The notes below the pieces were generated by a model that saw nothing but the letters and a program-made list of their open reading frames with translations, was not told where the DNA came from and ran no database searches. From Pontibacter litorisediminis (GTDB lineage Bacteria > Bacteroidota > Bacteroidia > Cytophagales > Hymenobacteraceae): a stretch of DNA of 64,000 nucleotides. Each line of letters opens with the position of its first letter. Within the stretch, counting starts at the first letter, position 1. Below are positions 17,006 to 26,468 of this stretch, in pieces. The stretch spans positions 434,001 to 498,000 of the forward strand of contig NZ_JARDUA010000002.1 in the NCBI RefSeq assembly GCF_029360645.1, read 5' to 3'. The translations under genes were made by a program, and so were the position numbers.

Positions 17006-19297
17006 CTAGTGCCTCACTACCAGTTTACGACTGACAATACGCTTGCTGGAGGTTACCGTGAGCACATAGATGCCAGCTCTGTAGGCTGAGGTGATCGGCA
17101 CCTGCACTTGTAGCTGGCCGAAGCTGTCTACCTGCACCGGTTGCTGCATCAGTATGCGGCCACGCAGGTCGGACACTGAGAATTGCACCTCCTCATCGGC
17201 GGGTAAGCCATAGATGGAGGCTGTTACCTCGCCTCTGTCAACCGGGTTCGGGTAAACCTTGAACGAGGTAGCCGAAAGGCTCATGTTCTCAACCTGAATA
17301 ATATTGGAGTAAGTGTATTTCCCGTCCTGCTTCACAATCTTGAGGCGGTAGTATCCTATACCAGGCAGTGGGTCCATGTCGGCGAAAGTATAAGACAGGG
17401 GAACATTGCTGTTGCCGGCTGCCTCTACCTCTCCCAGTTTCTCGAACAGCTCCATGTCGGGGGCGCGCTCCACCTCAAAGTGAGACAAGCCTGCCTCGGC
17501 AGCTGTTTCCCACGTGAGCTGCACGGTGCCGCCCACATACTTGCCGTCAAAACGCACCAATTCTGTGATGGCGTCATATACATCGAGGTACCTTTGCTTT
17601 ATCTCGGCGGCAGACAGCACACGCCCAAAGAGCTTTACCTCATCCAGAATGCCTGCATAATGATAGCCACTGCCGTCGTTAAGGTACCCTATGTTTACCG
17701 GCGACCTGCTGGCAAAACCGTTTGCATACCTGTGGGAGACGCTGTGTACGCGCTCCCCATCCACATACAGCTCGGTGGTACCAGAGCCGCCGTTTCGGAC
17801 CGCTACCATCTGGTGCCACTGCCCATCATTTAGTTTAGGGCCGCTGCCGCTGTTAAGCTTGGGGCCGCCCCACTCCAGGTCCAGCAGCGTGAATATGGCA
17901 CGGCCCTCGCCATCCAGCCCCAGCCACCAATGGGCCTCAGAATCCTTGGCGTCGCGGCCAATCAACACGCGGTTACCAGCAGTGCCGGCAGTACTGCGCA
18001 TCCAAAGCTCCATGCTAAAGTTTTCATCGGCAGCCCAGTTAAAGTTGTCACACTCCACCACGTCCAGCCCGTCGTCCACGCCGTCAAACTCCTGCCCCCC
18101 CGAAACGACACCGCTTACCGCTTTGGGCATGTTGTCATTGTCGCCGGTGGCATGGCTCGGGGTATAGTAGTCCCGGTAGGTAGGCCCTCGCATTTCGTGC
18201 AGCATCCAGTGGTGCAGCATGCCTGTCTTCTCTCCTATTCCCGGCTTCACGGTGATGGTGAACTCCTGCTTATCGGATCCGGCACTATTAGTGGCCGTTA
18301 CACTTACCTTAAAGCTGCCGGCGGCAGTGGGTTTCCAACGGATTTCGCCTGTGGAGGCGTTGATTGTCATACCGGCAGGAGCCTCGGCCAGCGCGAAGGT
18401 AGGCCGGGCGTTACCCACCGCCTTTACATCATACGCGTACTGCTGCTCTACCACCCCATGCGTGACCGCCTCCGACATGATAACCGGCTTAACCTGCTCT
18501 GGCCCACAATAGCTGCCAGCGCCGTTGTTGTAGCGCGCCCTCACCTCATTCTCCGTCAGGTCGCGGTTGTATACCATGAGCTCATCCAGCAATCCGTTGT
18601 AGGCATAGCCGTTGTTCAGGTCTAAAAAACCTATGTTTACCGGGGAGCCGCTCTCGAAGTGGTAAGCGTAATCGTATTGGAAATTTCCGACAGAGTAGCC
18701 ATCCACGTAGAGTTTGTTCAGGCGCAGGCGCCCATCACGCACCACCACGATGTGGTGCCACTTGTTGTCGTTTATCTTTTTGTCTTTGCCAATCAGGCTG
18801 AAGCCGGCCTTGCTGCGATCGGGGTTGGCGTCGAAAAGGTCGAACTGCGGGTATCCCTCTGTGTTCATGCCCAACCACCAAATCATGTTAGAGTCTTTGG
18901 CATCGCGGCCAATGAACACCTGGTTGTCGGAGGAGGTGCCGGAGGCTTTCATCCAGAGTTCTATGGTGAAGCTACTATTGGGGCCCCACTCGAAATGCTC
19001 GAGCCCCTTGATGGTGAGGGCAGGTTTACGGCCGTTGAATTTCTGTGCGCCGGCAAAAAGCCCCGCCTCTGGTGTTGGGCAGGTAGAGCAGATGGCTGTG
19101 GCATCAGAGGCGTAGTCTGCGTAAGTACCGGAAGTGGATTCGTCGAAGCCAAAGTGGTGCACCACGCCACTTGGGCAGCTTGTCTGAGCTGTAGCCGTGG
19201 TGGCCATAAAGCCTTTCGAGAGCAAAACGAGCAGGAAGCAAAGTATAAACTGCGCCCAGCCCCTTTGGCTTCTATGCGTTCTAGCGCGATATGTCAT
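17006..19297 (-). CDS. T9SS-exported protein with two LamG domains
   Basis: 763 residues from the ATG at 19297; a longer frame would need a TTG at 19327. A signal peptide (ends TATAQT) precedes LamG domain 1 (about 40-265), a putative-Ig (He_PIG-like) domain (about 273-355), LamG domain 2 (about 360-580), a linker resembling the Fn3-like stretch of the neighbouring gene, and a T9SS type A tail (VYPNPVDRGEV to the end). LamG domains bind sugars or proteins and no catalytic domain is visible, so a polysaccharide-binding or scaffold role is the simplest guess. The LamG modules resemble the one in the downstream dehydrogenase-like protein, suggesting module shuffling within the locus. Confidence 0.9.
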   Translation of the reverse strand: MTYRARTHRSQRGWAQFILCFLLVLLSKGFMATTATAQTSCPSGVVHHFGFDESTSGTYADYASDATAICSTCPTPEAGLFAGAQKFNGRKPALTIKGLEHFEWGPNSSFTIELWMKASGTSSDNQVFIGRDAKDSNMIWWLGMNTEGYPQFDLFDANPDRSKAGFSLIGKDKKINDNKWHHIVVVRDGRLRLNKLYVDGYSVGNFQYDYAYHFESGSPVNIGFLDLNNGYAYNGLLDELMVYNRDLTENEVRARYNNGAGSYCGPEQVKPVIMSEAVTHGVVEQQYAYDVKAVGNARPTFALAEAPAGMTINASTGEIRWKPTAAGSFKVSVTATNSAGSDKQEFTITVKPGIGEKTGMLHHWMLHEMRGPTYRDYYTPSHATGDNDNMPKAVSGVVSGGQEFDGVDDGLDVVECDNFNWAADENFSMELWMRSTAGTAGNRVLIGRDAKDSEAHWWLGLDGEGRAIFTLLDLEWGGPKLNSGSGPKLNDGQWHQMVAVRNGGSGTTELYVDGERVHSVSHRYANGFASRSPVNIGYLNDGSGYHYAGILDEVKLFGRVLSAAEIKQRYLDVYDAITELVRFDGKYVGGTVQLTWETAAEAGLSHFEVERAPDMELFEKLGEVEAAGNSNVPLSYTFADMDPLPGIGYYRLKIVKQDGKYTYSNIIQVENMSLSATSFKVYPNPVDRGEVTASIYGLPADEEVQFSVSDLRGRILMQQPVQVDSFGQLQVQVPITSAYRAGIYVLTVTSSKRIVSRKLVVRH

Positions 19298-19495
19298 GGA
19301 AGTTGGCTTATCAGGTATCCACCGCAAATAGCACAGTGGATTTGTACAAGTTTGTTCTGGAGCCTAATCACCCAATCCCTTAAGAACAAAGGAATTATCT
19401 CACTACCTACCAAGCGATTAAGGTATCTCCTGAGTATAGTACGCCTATAATATATGTTAGTTTTATACTATACCTAGTTAAACTATCACCGTTTG

Positions 19496-21220
19496 TTACC
19501 TCACGAGTAGTTTCAGTCTCTGAACATGGCCTGGCGCCCTGAGCTCAATAAAATACATCCCTTTAGGCATGTTGGGTGGCAGCCGGAAGTTTTCCCGTAA
19601 CCCTCCTTGTCCGCCTGTCTGCATCGTTTGCTGAGACAAGGACTTACCCGTTGAATTCACTAACGCCACCGAGACAGGTGCATGCTCCTCCAGGCCGCCT
19701 ATGGTGAGATTCAACTCCTCTGATCCAGTTACCAGGTTTGGATACAGACGGGCAGTGGGTGCCGTGGTTCTTTTGCTGTGTACCGCCACTACCTTGGAGT
19801 AGGAAAAGGTGCCATCGGTGTCAACCTGCCTCAGCCGATAGTATACCTGTCCTTCCGGCAGCCCGACATCGCGAAAAGTATACTTCAGGGGCAGCTGACT
19901 ATCTCCGGCCCCGGGCACGGCACCTAGTAGGGTGAACGGCTCATTTTCCAGCTTCCGCTCCACCTCAAAGCGGTCGTTGTTTACCTCAGAGGCGGTTTCC
20001 CACTCCAAGAGAACACCGGTAGCCGACTTGGCCGCATGAAAACTTTTCAGCTCTACAGGCAGCGGAACAGCTGGCGATGCTAAGACATCAAGCCACACCT
20101 GCGCCATTTTATCGTACCCGACCTGGTTGGGGTGAAGGGCATCAGCCATATCCCCACGCCCATCCCAATCATACACCAAGCCTGCTTCCGCCATATCCAC
20201 CAACAGGATGTTATCGCCGTTGCTTCTGCGGGTATCTGCCAGCGCCTCCATTTTAGCGTTATAGAAATCTGTTATATCGTTTCGTGTATACTTCTGCTCT
20301 CCTCTGTAACAAAAGGACTCATTACAGACACTCTTGATGATTTTGGCCAGGATGACGGTGACGTCTCTTCCGGAGCTGGCCTCATAAGCCTCTATTGCCG
20401 CCAGCACTTTCTCCAGATCGTCGATGGCACTTTGGGAGTTATCTACGCCATCGTTGCTAAGGTCATTGGTGCCAGAGTGCAGTAGTATGATATCCGGGGA
20501 GAAATGCTGCAGGTAATTCTCCTCCATCTCCAGGCCGAACCGTTTATCATCGTACCAACGGTAGGCAAACCCCCGCTCAATGATTTCCACCAGGTCACGG
20601 TTGCGGAAGCCACCAAAGCCGGCATGGTCGAGGTCGTATACCAGGCCGCCCTCTACCTGATGGCTTTCACCAGACTGCTCACTCCCCACCAAATCTATCT
20701 TATACCCTTCCTGCTCCCGTAGCCCCCGGTACAATTCTTTTCTGTAGCCAATCCGATCTGCCTGGTCCACAGTGCCTGCCCCTCCATCTGTGTTGGAGTC
20801 TCCCAAAGGCATGATCCTGATAATTTCGTCCGGGTTGGTTGTCGCGCTCACCGTTAGGCTATACGCCGACGCAGCTCCTTCAGCAGTGGCCTTTACCCTG
20901 TAGTAAAAGGTCTTGCGTAGCGCCAAGTTTGTATCCCTGAAGGAATTCACCTCCCCCGCCACTTTTGCCAGCAACGTAAAACTATCCTCACTTCCTGTTT
21001 CAGATCTTTCGAGCACGTAGCCTGCGGCACCTGCCACCGGCAGCCACCGGATGACAATAGCCCTCACCATGGAGGCGCGCGCCAACACGCCCTGAGGCTG
21101 GTCAGGCACGGGGCTACTGCTTCCAGGGCCAGCGAGTGAGAAGTGTGGTGAGAGGCTAATTGCTGTAAGAAAGAGGCACAGGAGAAGCGGACGTAAAAGC
21201 ATCGTTGATAAAAGGCTCAT
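19496..21220 (-). CDS. T9SS-exported SGNH/GDSL hydrolase
   Basis: 574 residues: signal peptide (about 1-30), an Fn3-like domain (about 42-127), an SGNH hydrolase domain (about 135-380) and a T9SS type A tail. Block I is MPLGDSNTDGG (Ser142), block III is LLHSGTNDLSND, and block V is DALHPNQVGYDKM with the catalytic Asp/His pair. SGNH enzymes at such loci are usually carbohydrate esterases. Here the target could be acetyl groups on the exopolysaccharide, since an O-acetylation pair is encoded nearby. It is paralogous over the Fn3-SGNH part to the 1226-residue protein encoded upstream in the same run. Confidence 0.93.
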   Translation of the reverse strand: MSLLSTMLLRPLLLCLFLTAISLSPHFSLAGPGSSSPVPDQPQGVLARASMVRAIVIRWLPVAGAAGYVLERSETGSEDSFTLLAKVAGEVNSFRDTNLALRKTFYYRVKATAEGAASAYSLTVSATTNPDEIIRIMPLGDSNTDGGAGTVDQADRIGYRKELYRGLREQEGYKIDLVGSEQSGESHQVEGGLVYDLDHAGFGGFRNRDLVEIIERGFAYRWYDDKRFGLEMEENYLQHFSPDIILLHSGTNDLSNDGVDNSQSAIDDLEKVLAAIEAYEASSGRDVTVILAKIIKSVCNESFCYRGEQKYTRNDITDFYNAKMEALADTRRSNGDNILLVDMAEAGLVYDWDGRGDMADALHPNQVGYDKMAQVWLDVLASPAVPLPVELKSFHAAKSATGVLLEWETASEVNNDRFEVERKLENEPFTLLGAVPGAGDSQLPLKYTFRDVGLPEGQVYYRLRQVDTDGTFSYSKVVAVHSKRTTAPTARLYPNLVTGSEELNLTIGGLEEHAPVSVALVNSTGKSLSQQTMQTGGQGGLRENFRLPPNMPKGMYFIELRAPGHVQRLKLLVR

Positions 21221-21405
21221 TTATATCATCTCAAGGAAAGCCTATATACCTCTATAGCAACTATATAGTTTCTTTTCTATGGCGCGCTCTAATAACAGGA
21301 AAGACCTAAAAGCAGAATAGTACCATTAACACAAGATGCCACCTAGGAAGTATGTGTCATATTACAATTTTGGTGCAGGAAAAATAGGAGCAAAAATTGT
21401 ATTGC

Positions 21406-22410
21406 CTACCAAATCAGTACGTTAGTGGCTCTTTTTCTTCCGGTGGCACTGCTTCGCTTCAACGCTGACAGGTGGTAGCTTAAGGTTACTTCGTTCGTGG
21501 ACTTGTCGATGGCCTTGGCATCCTGCGTGGGCGTTTCGTACGTGTAGCCGATGGCCAGCTGATTCAGGCGTAGGCCTGCCCCGATAGTATAAGCCAGGTC
21601 GTGCCGGTAGCCGCCGCTTATCCAGAACAGGTTGTCATACACGGCCTTTACCTGCCCCTCCAGCGTGGACTTGAAATTCTTGTCGTACTGGTAGATGCCG
21701 TTCACGGTAAACCCCACCATATCGGTGAGACTCTGGCGGAAGCCTGCCTGCCCCACATGCCTGCGCGTATAAAAGCCATCCAGGTAATCGCTGCCGCTGG
21801 AGGCTACTTTTCCTTCCGTCACGTCTAACATGGCATACCCTACATAAAAGTTGGCTGCCGTTAACGAGAGGCCGAGGTTAACGTCTGCCCTTCCGCTGCG
21901 GTTCTCGTTGCCCAGCAAATTGCCAAAGCGAGGGTCGTTCTCCTGGTCCACAGTCAGGCTGTTGCCATCCAGGCGATGAAAGGTGTAACTCAGGGCGGTA
22001 CCCCAGCGCAGGCTCAAACCCTCCGACAGGCGCACGGCGGCACCATAGCTGAGCAGTGCCTGTGTTTCCCTTGCCGGGCCAAACTGATCGTGATAAAGCG
22101 TTACGCCAAGGCCATGCCTGGCACTGCCCATCTCGGCCGCCTCGCGCTCAGACTTGCTGGCAAACGGCCTGTCGTTACTCCTGAGGTTCTCCAGGTTCAG
22201 CTCAACAGCAGCCAGGATCGTTTTGGGGGCATCCTCAAACCCGGTCCATTGGTTGCGGTAAGCGCTTCGGAGCACTGCCCCCTCCTGGCCAGTGAGCGAT
22301 GGGTTAAAGTAGTGCCTGAACTGTGAAAAGTTCGCCAACTGTTTCCTGCTCTGGGCATGTGCCCCACCCACCATCAACACCAGGCAAACATAAAGTATAA
22401 ATCTGCTCAT
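21406..22410 (-). CDS. PorP/SprF family T9SS outer-membrane protein
   Basis: 334 residues with a signal peptide and the family's N-terminal pattern (FSQFRHYFNPSLTGQEG, then RSAYRNQWTGFEDAPKT), followed by a beta-barrel-like sequence. PorP/SprF proteins help secrete or anchor partner proteins bearing type B (gliding-motility CHU_C) C-terminal domains and are usually encoded just downstream of the partner. Here the gene starts 6 bp after a protein with exactly that tail. Confidence 0.93.
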   Translation of the reverse strand: MSRFILYVCLVLMVGGAHAQSRKQLANFSQFRHYFNPSLTGQEGAVLRSAYRNQWTGFEDAPKTILAAVELNLENLRSNDRPFASKSEREAAEMGSARHGLGVTLYHDQFGPARETQALLSYGAAVRLSEGLSLRWGTALSYTFHRLDGNSLTVDQENDPRFGNLLGNENRSGRADVNLGLSLTAANFYVGYAMLDVTEGKVASSGSDYLDGFYTRRHVGQAGFRQSLTDMVGFTVNGIYQYDKNFKSTLEGQVKAVYDNLFWISGGYRHDLAYTIGAGLRLNQLAIGYTYETPTQDAKAIDKSTNEVTLSYHLSALKRSSATGRKRATNVLIW

Positions 22411-22416
22411 TTGCTG

Positions 22417-25400
22417 CTATTTAAGAACGGTTAAAACCCCTTTCTGCACCAGGTTGTTGTCTTTCACCTGTATGATATAGAAGTATGACCCGGCTACGAT
22501 GCGGCCATCCTTCCCCCTGCCATCCCAGCCTTTCTCTGGATCGGTGGTCTGGAACAGGAGCACGCCAGCGCGGTCGAACACCTGCACCTGGATGTTATTG
22601 AAAAAGCGCAGTTCCGGCACTACCCAGGTGTCGTTGATGTTGTCTCCGTCCGGAGAGAAAGCATTGACCAGCTTGATACCTCCCTCTGGCGCGTAAAGCG
22701 ACTTTGTTAGGGCAAAGCTTTTCTCAATGGCATTTGCATAGGGGTCGGTGCTACGCACACGGATGTGGAAGACTGACCTGCCGGATAGCCCTTCGTTTGA
22801 CTTCAGGTACAACTCATTGTCGCCCCGGATTTCGAAGAGGCTGTTGTCCTCATCTCCCTGCCCGCCCACGAGCGCATAGGTAAAAGCCTCATCGTCCGGG
22901 TCGGTGGTGGAGAAGGTGCCGATCAGCTCTGTTGGCAGGACATCTGGCCTGAACTTATCGGCACTCAGCGTGAGGGCCGTTGGCGGTTGGTTCGGCTCCA
23001 CCGTCACCTCCATGCGCGCAGCCATGTTCTTGCTGTTGCTGGTGTTGTCTTTCAGTTTCAGTTGGCCGATGATGATGTAGCTGCCTGGCACCTCGCTGTT
23101 ATAGTCGCCGGGGCTCCACTCCACCGGCAGGGCTTCGTCATCGCCATAGGTGTAGCTCACCGTTACCTGCTCTGGTAGCCCCAGGGCACCGAAGGCTGTC
23201 TTGAATGGCACCGTCATGCCATCCGGATGGTGAACAGCGGTGATGTCCTTGGTCTGCTTCGCTACCTGTGCGCTAACCTCCTGCCCCCGGTTTCCTACCT
23301 CATCCACCAAGTATATGGTGGCAGTCAGGGTGCCGTCAGGCAGGTCCGATAGGTTTAGGTTACCAATGGTAAAGGCCTCCGCCTTCACGGTGGCAGAGCC
23401 AGAAACAGGATTGCCGCCATTGCTGCTGGTTATACTATAAAAGTAGCTTGTTTCTCTCTCGGCACCGGACACCTGCAGCGAAACCGCTGTTTGGTTGTCC
23501 ACATCCACCTTCTCAACACCGAACGCGAGCGCATAGCCATTTGGCGCAGAGGCATCATAGGTGGTCTCGAGCAGGCCGGAGGCGGTGTTTGGATTGCCCG
23601 CCAGGTCTGTTGCCTTGCCGGCAGGCAGTTTTACGCGCACAGCTCCATCCGCAAGAGGCACCACTGTGGCGGTGTACATGGTTTTGCTGGTCGCCTTAAA
23701 GCTCTCCATTTTAGCGTTCGTCACCTCCAGATCCGAGGCGGTGAAGCCATACACTTCTTCTGTGAAAGTTATACTTATGTCGAAGGGTGTGTTTGTCGGG
23801 GAGCCGCCGCTGCCAGCGATTTCGGCTTTGGGTGCCGTCAGATCGACGGTAACGGCGAAGCCTTTGCTTGCCTCGCTGGCGTTACCCGCTGCATCGGTGG
23901 CGGTAGCCGTGAAAGTGTACTCGCCCTGCTGCAGGCTAACATTCTCATGGCTAAACTCCCAGGTGCCGTCTGCCCTCGCCTCTGTTTTGCCTAGCACCTT
24001 GCTTCGCTCTGATATGGCTACTTCTGCACCGGCCTCCGCCCTGCCGAAGAACCTTAGCGTGTTGTCTGCCGTGACCTGGTCATCGGCCACAGGGCCCCTG
24101 TCTTCTGATAACCCTGCAAAAACGGGTGCCTCCGGCGCTTTGGTATCTACCTCCCAGCTATAAGTGGCCGGTGTTTGGTCTGTGTTGCCCGCGCCGTCGG
24201 TGGCACGCACGCTTAAGGTATGATTCCCTTCTGACAGGTTGCGTGCCGTGAAGCTGCTGCCTGAGCCGGTATAGGCACCGCCATCCACGCTTACCTCGTA
24301 AGACACGCTTTGCTCGTTGCTGCTAAAGGTAAAGGTAGCCTGGCTGCTGTTGCTCACCTTGGGAGGGCCTGCGGCAATGGTTGTCTCGGGGGCTTTGGTA
24401 TCAACGGTAAACGTGCGGGTGCCGCTGGCCTGGCTGGTGTTGCCGGCCAGGTCTGTGGCTCTCGCCGTAAGCTGCTGTGTCCCTTCCGCCAGTGCGTTGG
24501 CAGGTGTCAACTCCCACTTCCCGTCGCTGCCTGCTGTGGCTGTTCCTACTTTGGTGGAGCCGACATAGACATTTACCATACTGCCCGCTTCAGCTGTACC
24601 TGTTATACTTGGCTTGTTGCTGCGCAGCAGCTTTCCCTCCTCCGGGGCTACCACCACCGGCGCGGCAGGCGCTTTGGTGTCAATAGACCAGGTATAGCTG
24701 GCGGGGGTGGCATCTATGTTTCCGGCGGCATCTATGGCTCTTACCCGGATGGTGTGCTCCCCGTCGGCCAGGCTGGCTGTTGTGTAGGGAGTGGCTGCGC
24801 TGGCAAAGTTGCCCCCATCTATACTTACTTGGAAGGTTACGCCGCTCTCGTTGCTGCTGAATTCAAACCTGGCGGTGCTGCTGTTAGACAGCTCTTTTGG
24901 CTTGGAGGCGATGGTGGTTTCCGGTGCTTCTGTATCGTTTTGTTTTAGGGTGCGGTTCAGCAATGGCTCCAGCACTTTAAACCAGACCGGGGCCATTTTA
25001 TCATAGCCGCGCTGCGTTGGGTGGAACCGGTCGGCCATGTCGCCGCCGTCAGCGGCAAACTGATAGATAATGTTCGCGTCGGTCATATCCACCAGCACGA
25101 GTCTGTCGCCCGCTTTGGTGCGGTTATTCACCAGCGTCCCTATCTTGGCGTTATACTTGTCGATGATGTCGTTTTTGGTATTTACAGGGCCTCGGTAGCA
25201 GTCGGTTGCGGTGCAAACCGTTTTAATGATCTTGGCCACCACCACGGTCACCTCCCGGCCCGAGCGCTGCTCATACTTGTCTATCTCCTCCAGTACCTGG
25301 GTCAGGTCCTCCACCGTCTGCTGCGAGTTATCCACGCCATCGTTGCTAATGTCGTTGGTGCCAGAGTGCAGTAGTATGATATCCGGCTTGTAGTACTCCA

Positions 25401-26097
25401 GGTAATTCTCGGTGTGGTCTAAGCCGAATCGCTTACCATCATACCAGCGGTCGTACCAACCGTTTTGGATAATGGTCACCAGGTCTTCGTTGCGGCTTCC
25501 GCCAAACCCCGCGTGGTCGGTGTCCGCCACCAGGCTGCTGCCGGTGGATTCGCTGCCCACGTAGTCAAACTTGATGTTTTTCTCTTTTAAAAGATCCTCC
25601 AGCCTGGCTCTGTACGAGGCTTTGGCGCTGGCTGGATCATTAGCCGTGCCACCCTCCGTGTTAGAGTCGCCTAAGGGCATGACTTTAAAGGTGTGGTCTT
25701 TTGCATGGGTAGTGGCGCTTGCCACCTTGCTGTAGGGCGAGTCGCTGCCGCCAACTGCTTTTATGCGGTAATAAGCCTTTTGGCTGTAGTATAAATCGGT
25801 ATCCCGGTAGCTTGTTTCCCCGGCACCCAAGGTCTTTAGCGGCGCAAAGGTTTCGGCCGCCCCAGTAAAGGATCTCTCCAGGGCATAGCCCGTTGCTCCG
25901 TCAACTTTTGTCCATGTCAGGGTGATGGCACCCACCAGCGATGGCTTGGCCTCCAGTGAGGGGGCCGCTAGGGCGACAGTTGCGGCAGGAACAGCACGGG
26001 TGGCTGGCACGGCTACAGCAGTAAGGTAAGGTGCTGAGATACAGATGAGTGACAAAAGCAGGAAAAGCCTTTGCCGGCAGAAAAAGTACGGGGGCAT
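22417..26097 (-). CDS. Giant SGNH hydrolase/Ig protein with type B T9SS tail
   Basis: 1226 residues. Order: signal peptide (about 1-30), Fn3-like domain (about 45-130), SGNH hydrolase domain (about 137-390), at least four Ig-like domains including repeats that begin with DTKAP, a cadherin/Ig region, and a gliding-motility-associated CHU_C tail (about 1140-1226: NAFSPDGDNINDTW, then GWDGRGKDG). The hydrolase blocks are GDSN at 143-146, LLHSGTNDISND, and DRFHPTQRGYDKM. It is probably a surface-displayed carbohydrate esterase on a long stalk. It is the first gene of a minus-strand run, divergent from the acyltransferase gene, with its PorP/SprF partner 6 bp downstream. Confidence 0.93.
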   Translation of the reverse strand: MPPYFFCRQRLFLLLSLICISAPYLTAVAVPATRAVPAATVALAAPSLEAKPSLVGAITLTWTKVDGATGYALERSFTGAAETFAPLKTLGAGETSYRDTDLYYSQKAYYRIKAVGGSDSPYSKVASATTHAKDHTFKVMPLGDSNTEGGTANDPASAKASYRARLEDLLKEKNIKFDYVGSESTGSSLVADTDHAGFGGSRNEDLVTIIQNGWYDRWYDGKRFGLDHTENYLEYYKPDIILLHSGTNDISNDGVDNSQQTVEDLTQVLEEIDKYEQRSGREVTVVVAKIIKTVCTATDCYRGPVNTKNDIIDKYNAKIGTLVNNRTKAGDRLVLVDMTDANIIYQFAADGGDMADRFHPTQRGYDKMAPVWFKVLEPLLNRTLKQNDTEAPETTIASKPKELSNSSTARFEFSSNESGVTFQVSIDGGNFASAATPYTTASLADGEHTIRVRAIDAAGNIDATPASYTWSIDTKAPAAPVVVAPEEGKLLRSNKPSITGTAEAGSMVNVYVGSTKVGTATAGSDGKWELTPANALAEGTQQLTARATDLAGNTSQASGTRTFTVDTKAPETTIAAGPPKVSNSSQATFTFSSNEQSVSYEVSVDGGAYTGSGSSFTARNLSEGNHTLSVRATDGAGNTDQTPATYSWEVDTKAPEAPVFAGLSEDRGPVADDQVTADNTLRFFGRAEAGAEVAISERSKVLGKTEARADGTWEFSHENVSLQQGEYTFTATATDAAGNASEASKGFAVTVDLTAPKAEIAGSGGSPTNTPFDISITFTEEVYGFTASDLEVTNAKMESFKATSKTMYTATVVPLADGAVRVKLPAGKATDLAGNPNTASGLLETTYDASAPNGYALAFGVEKVDVDNQTAVSLQVSGAERETSYFYSITSSNGGNPVSGSATVKAEAFTIGNLNLSDLPDGTLTATIYLVDEVGNRGQEVSAQVAKQTKDITAVHHPDGMTVPFKTAFGALGLPEQVTVSYTYGDDEALPVEWSPGDYNSEVPGSYIIIGQLKLKDNTSNSKNMAARMEVTVEPNQPPTALTLSADKFRPDVLPTELIGTFSTTDPDDEAFTYALVGGQGDEDNSLFEIRGDNELYLKSNEGLSGRSVFHIRVRSTDPYANAIEKSFALTKSLYAPEGGIKLVNAFSPDGDNINDTWVVPELRFFNNIQVQVFDRAGVLLFQTTDPEKGWDGRGKDGRIVAGSYFYIIQVKDNNLVQKGVLTVLK

Positions 26098-26468
26098 ATA
26101 GTAAGTATAGCGTTAGGACTTTCTATTGATCTCCCTATATAACGATGAAGCCATACCATGGTTACTCAATTTTCAGCACCTTCCTGACAATAGTACATTT
26201 TTTAACATACCTATAGCCAAACTCCGATGTTGCAACGTCGTAAAAGGATGCTGTGGAAGCCGCAGAAGCGCTTTTACATACGTATATCTATTTATTAAAA
26301 AAAATATATGCAAAATGGCACAACCTTTTAGTACAACTTCTATATAATATCTAAAAGAAGGAGCCTGAGAGCCTTCGTACAAAAAACAGCCCCCAAACCC
26401 AGTGTATGAAGCATTTACACAACTAATGCTGCCCAAACCAATCACCCGACCCAAAAACTGGAGAACGT
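26098..26468. other. 371-bp divergent intergenic region
   Basis: Separates the giant SGNH gene (-) from the MBOAT gene (+). It is AT-rich, with poly-A/T tracts around 26290-26310 and an AAGTATA word near 26102. I could not place a convincing promoter or operator. It must hold two divergent promoters. Confidence 0.6.
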
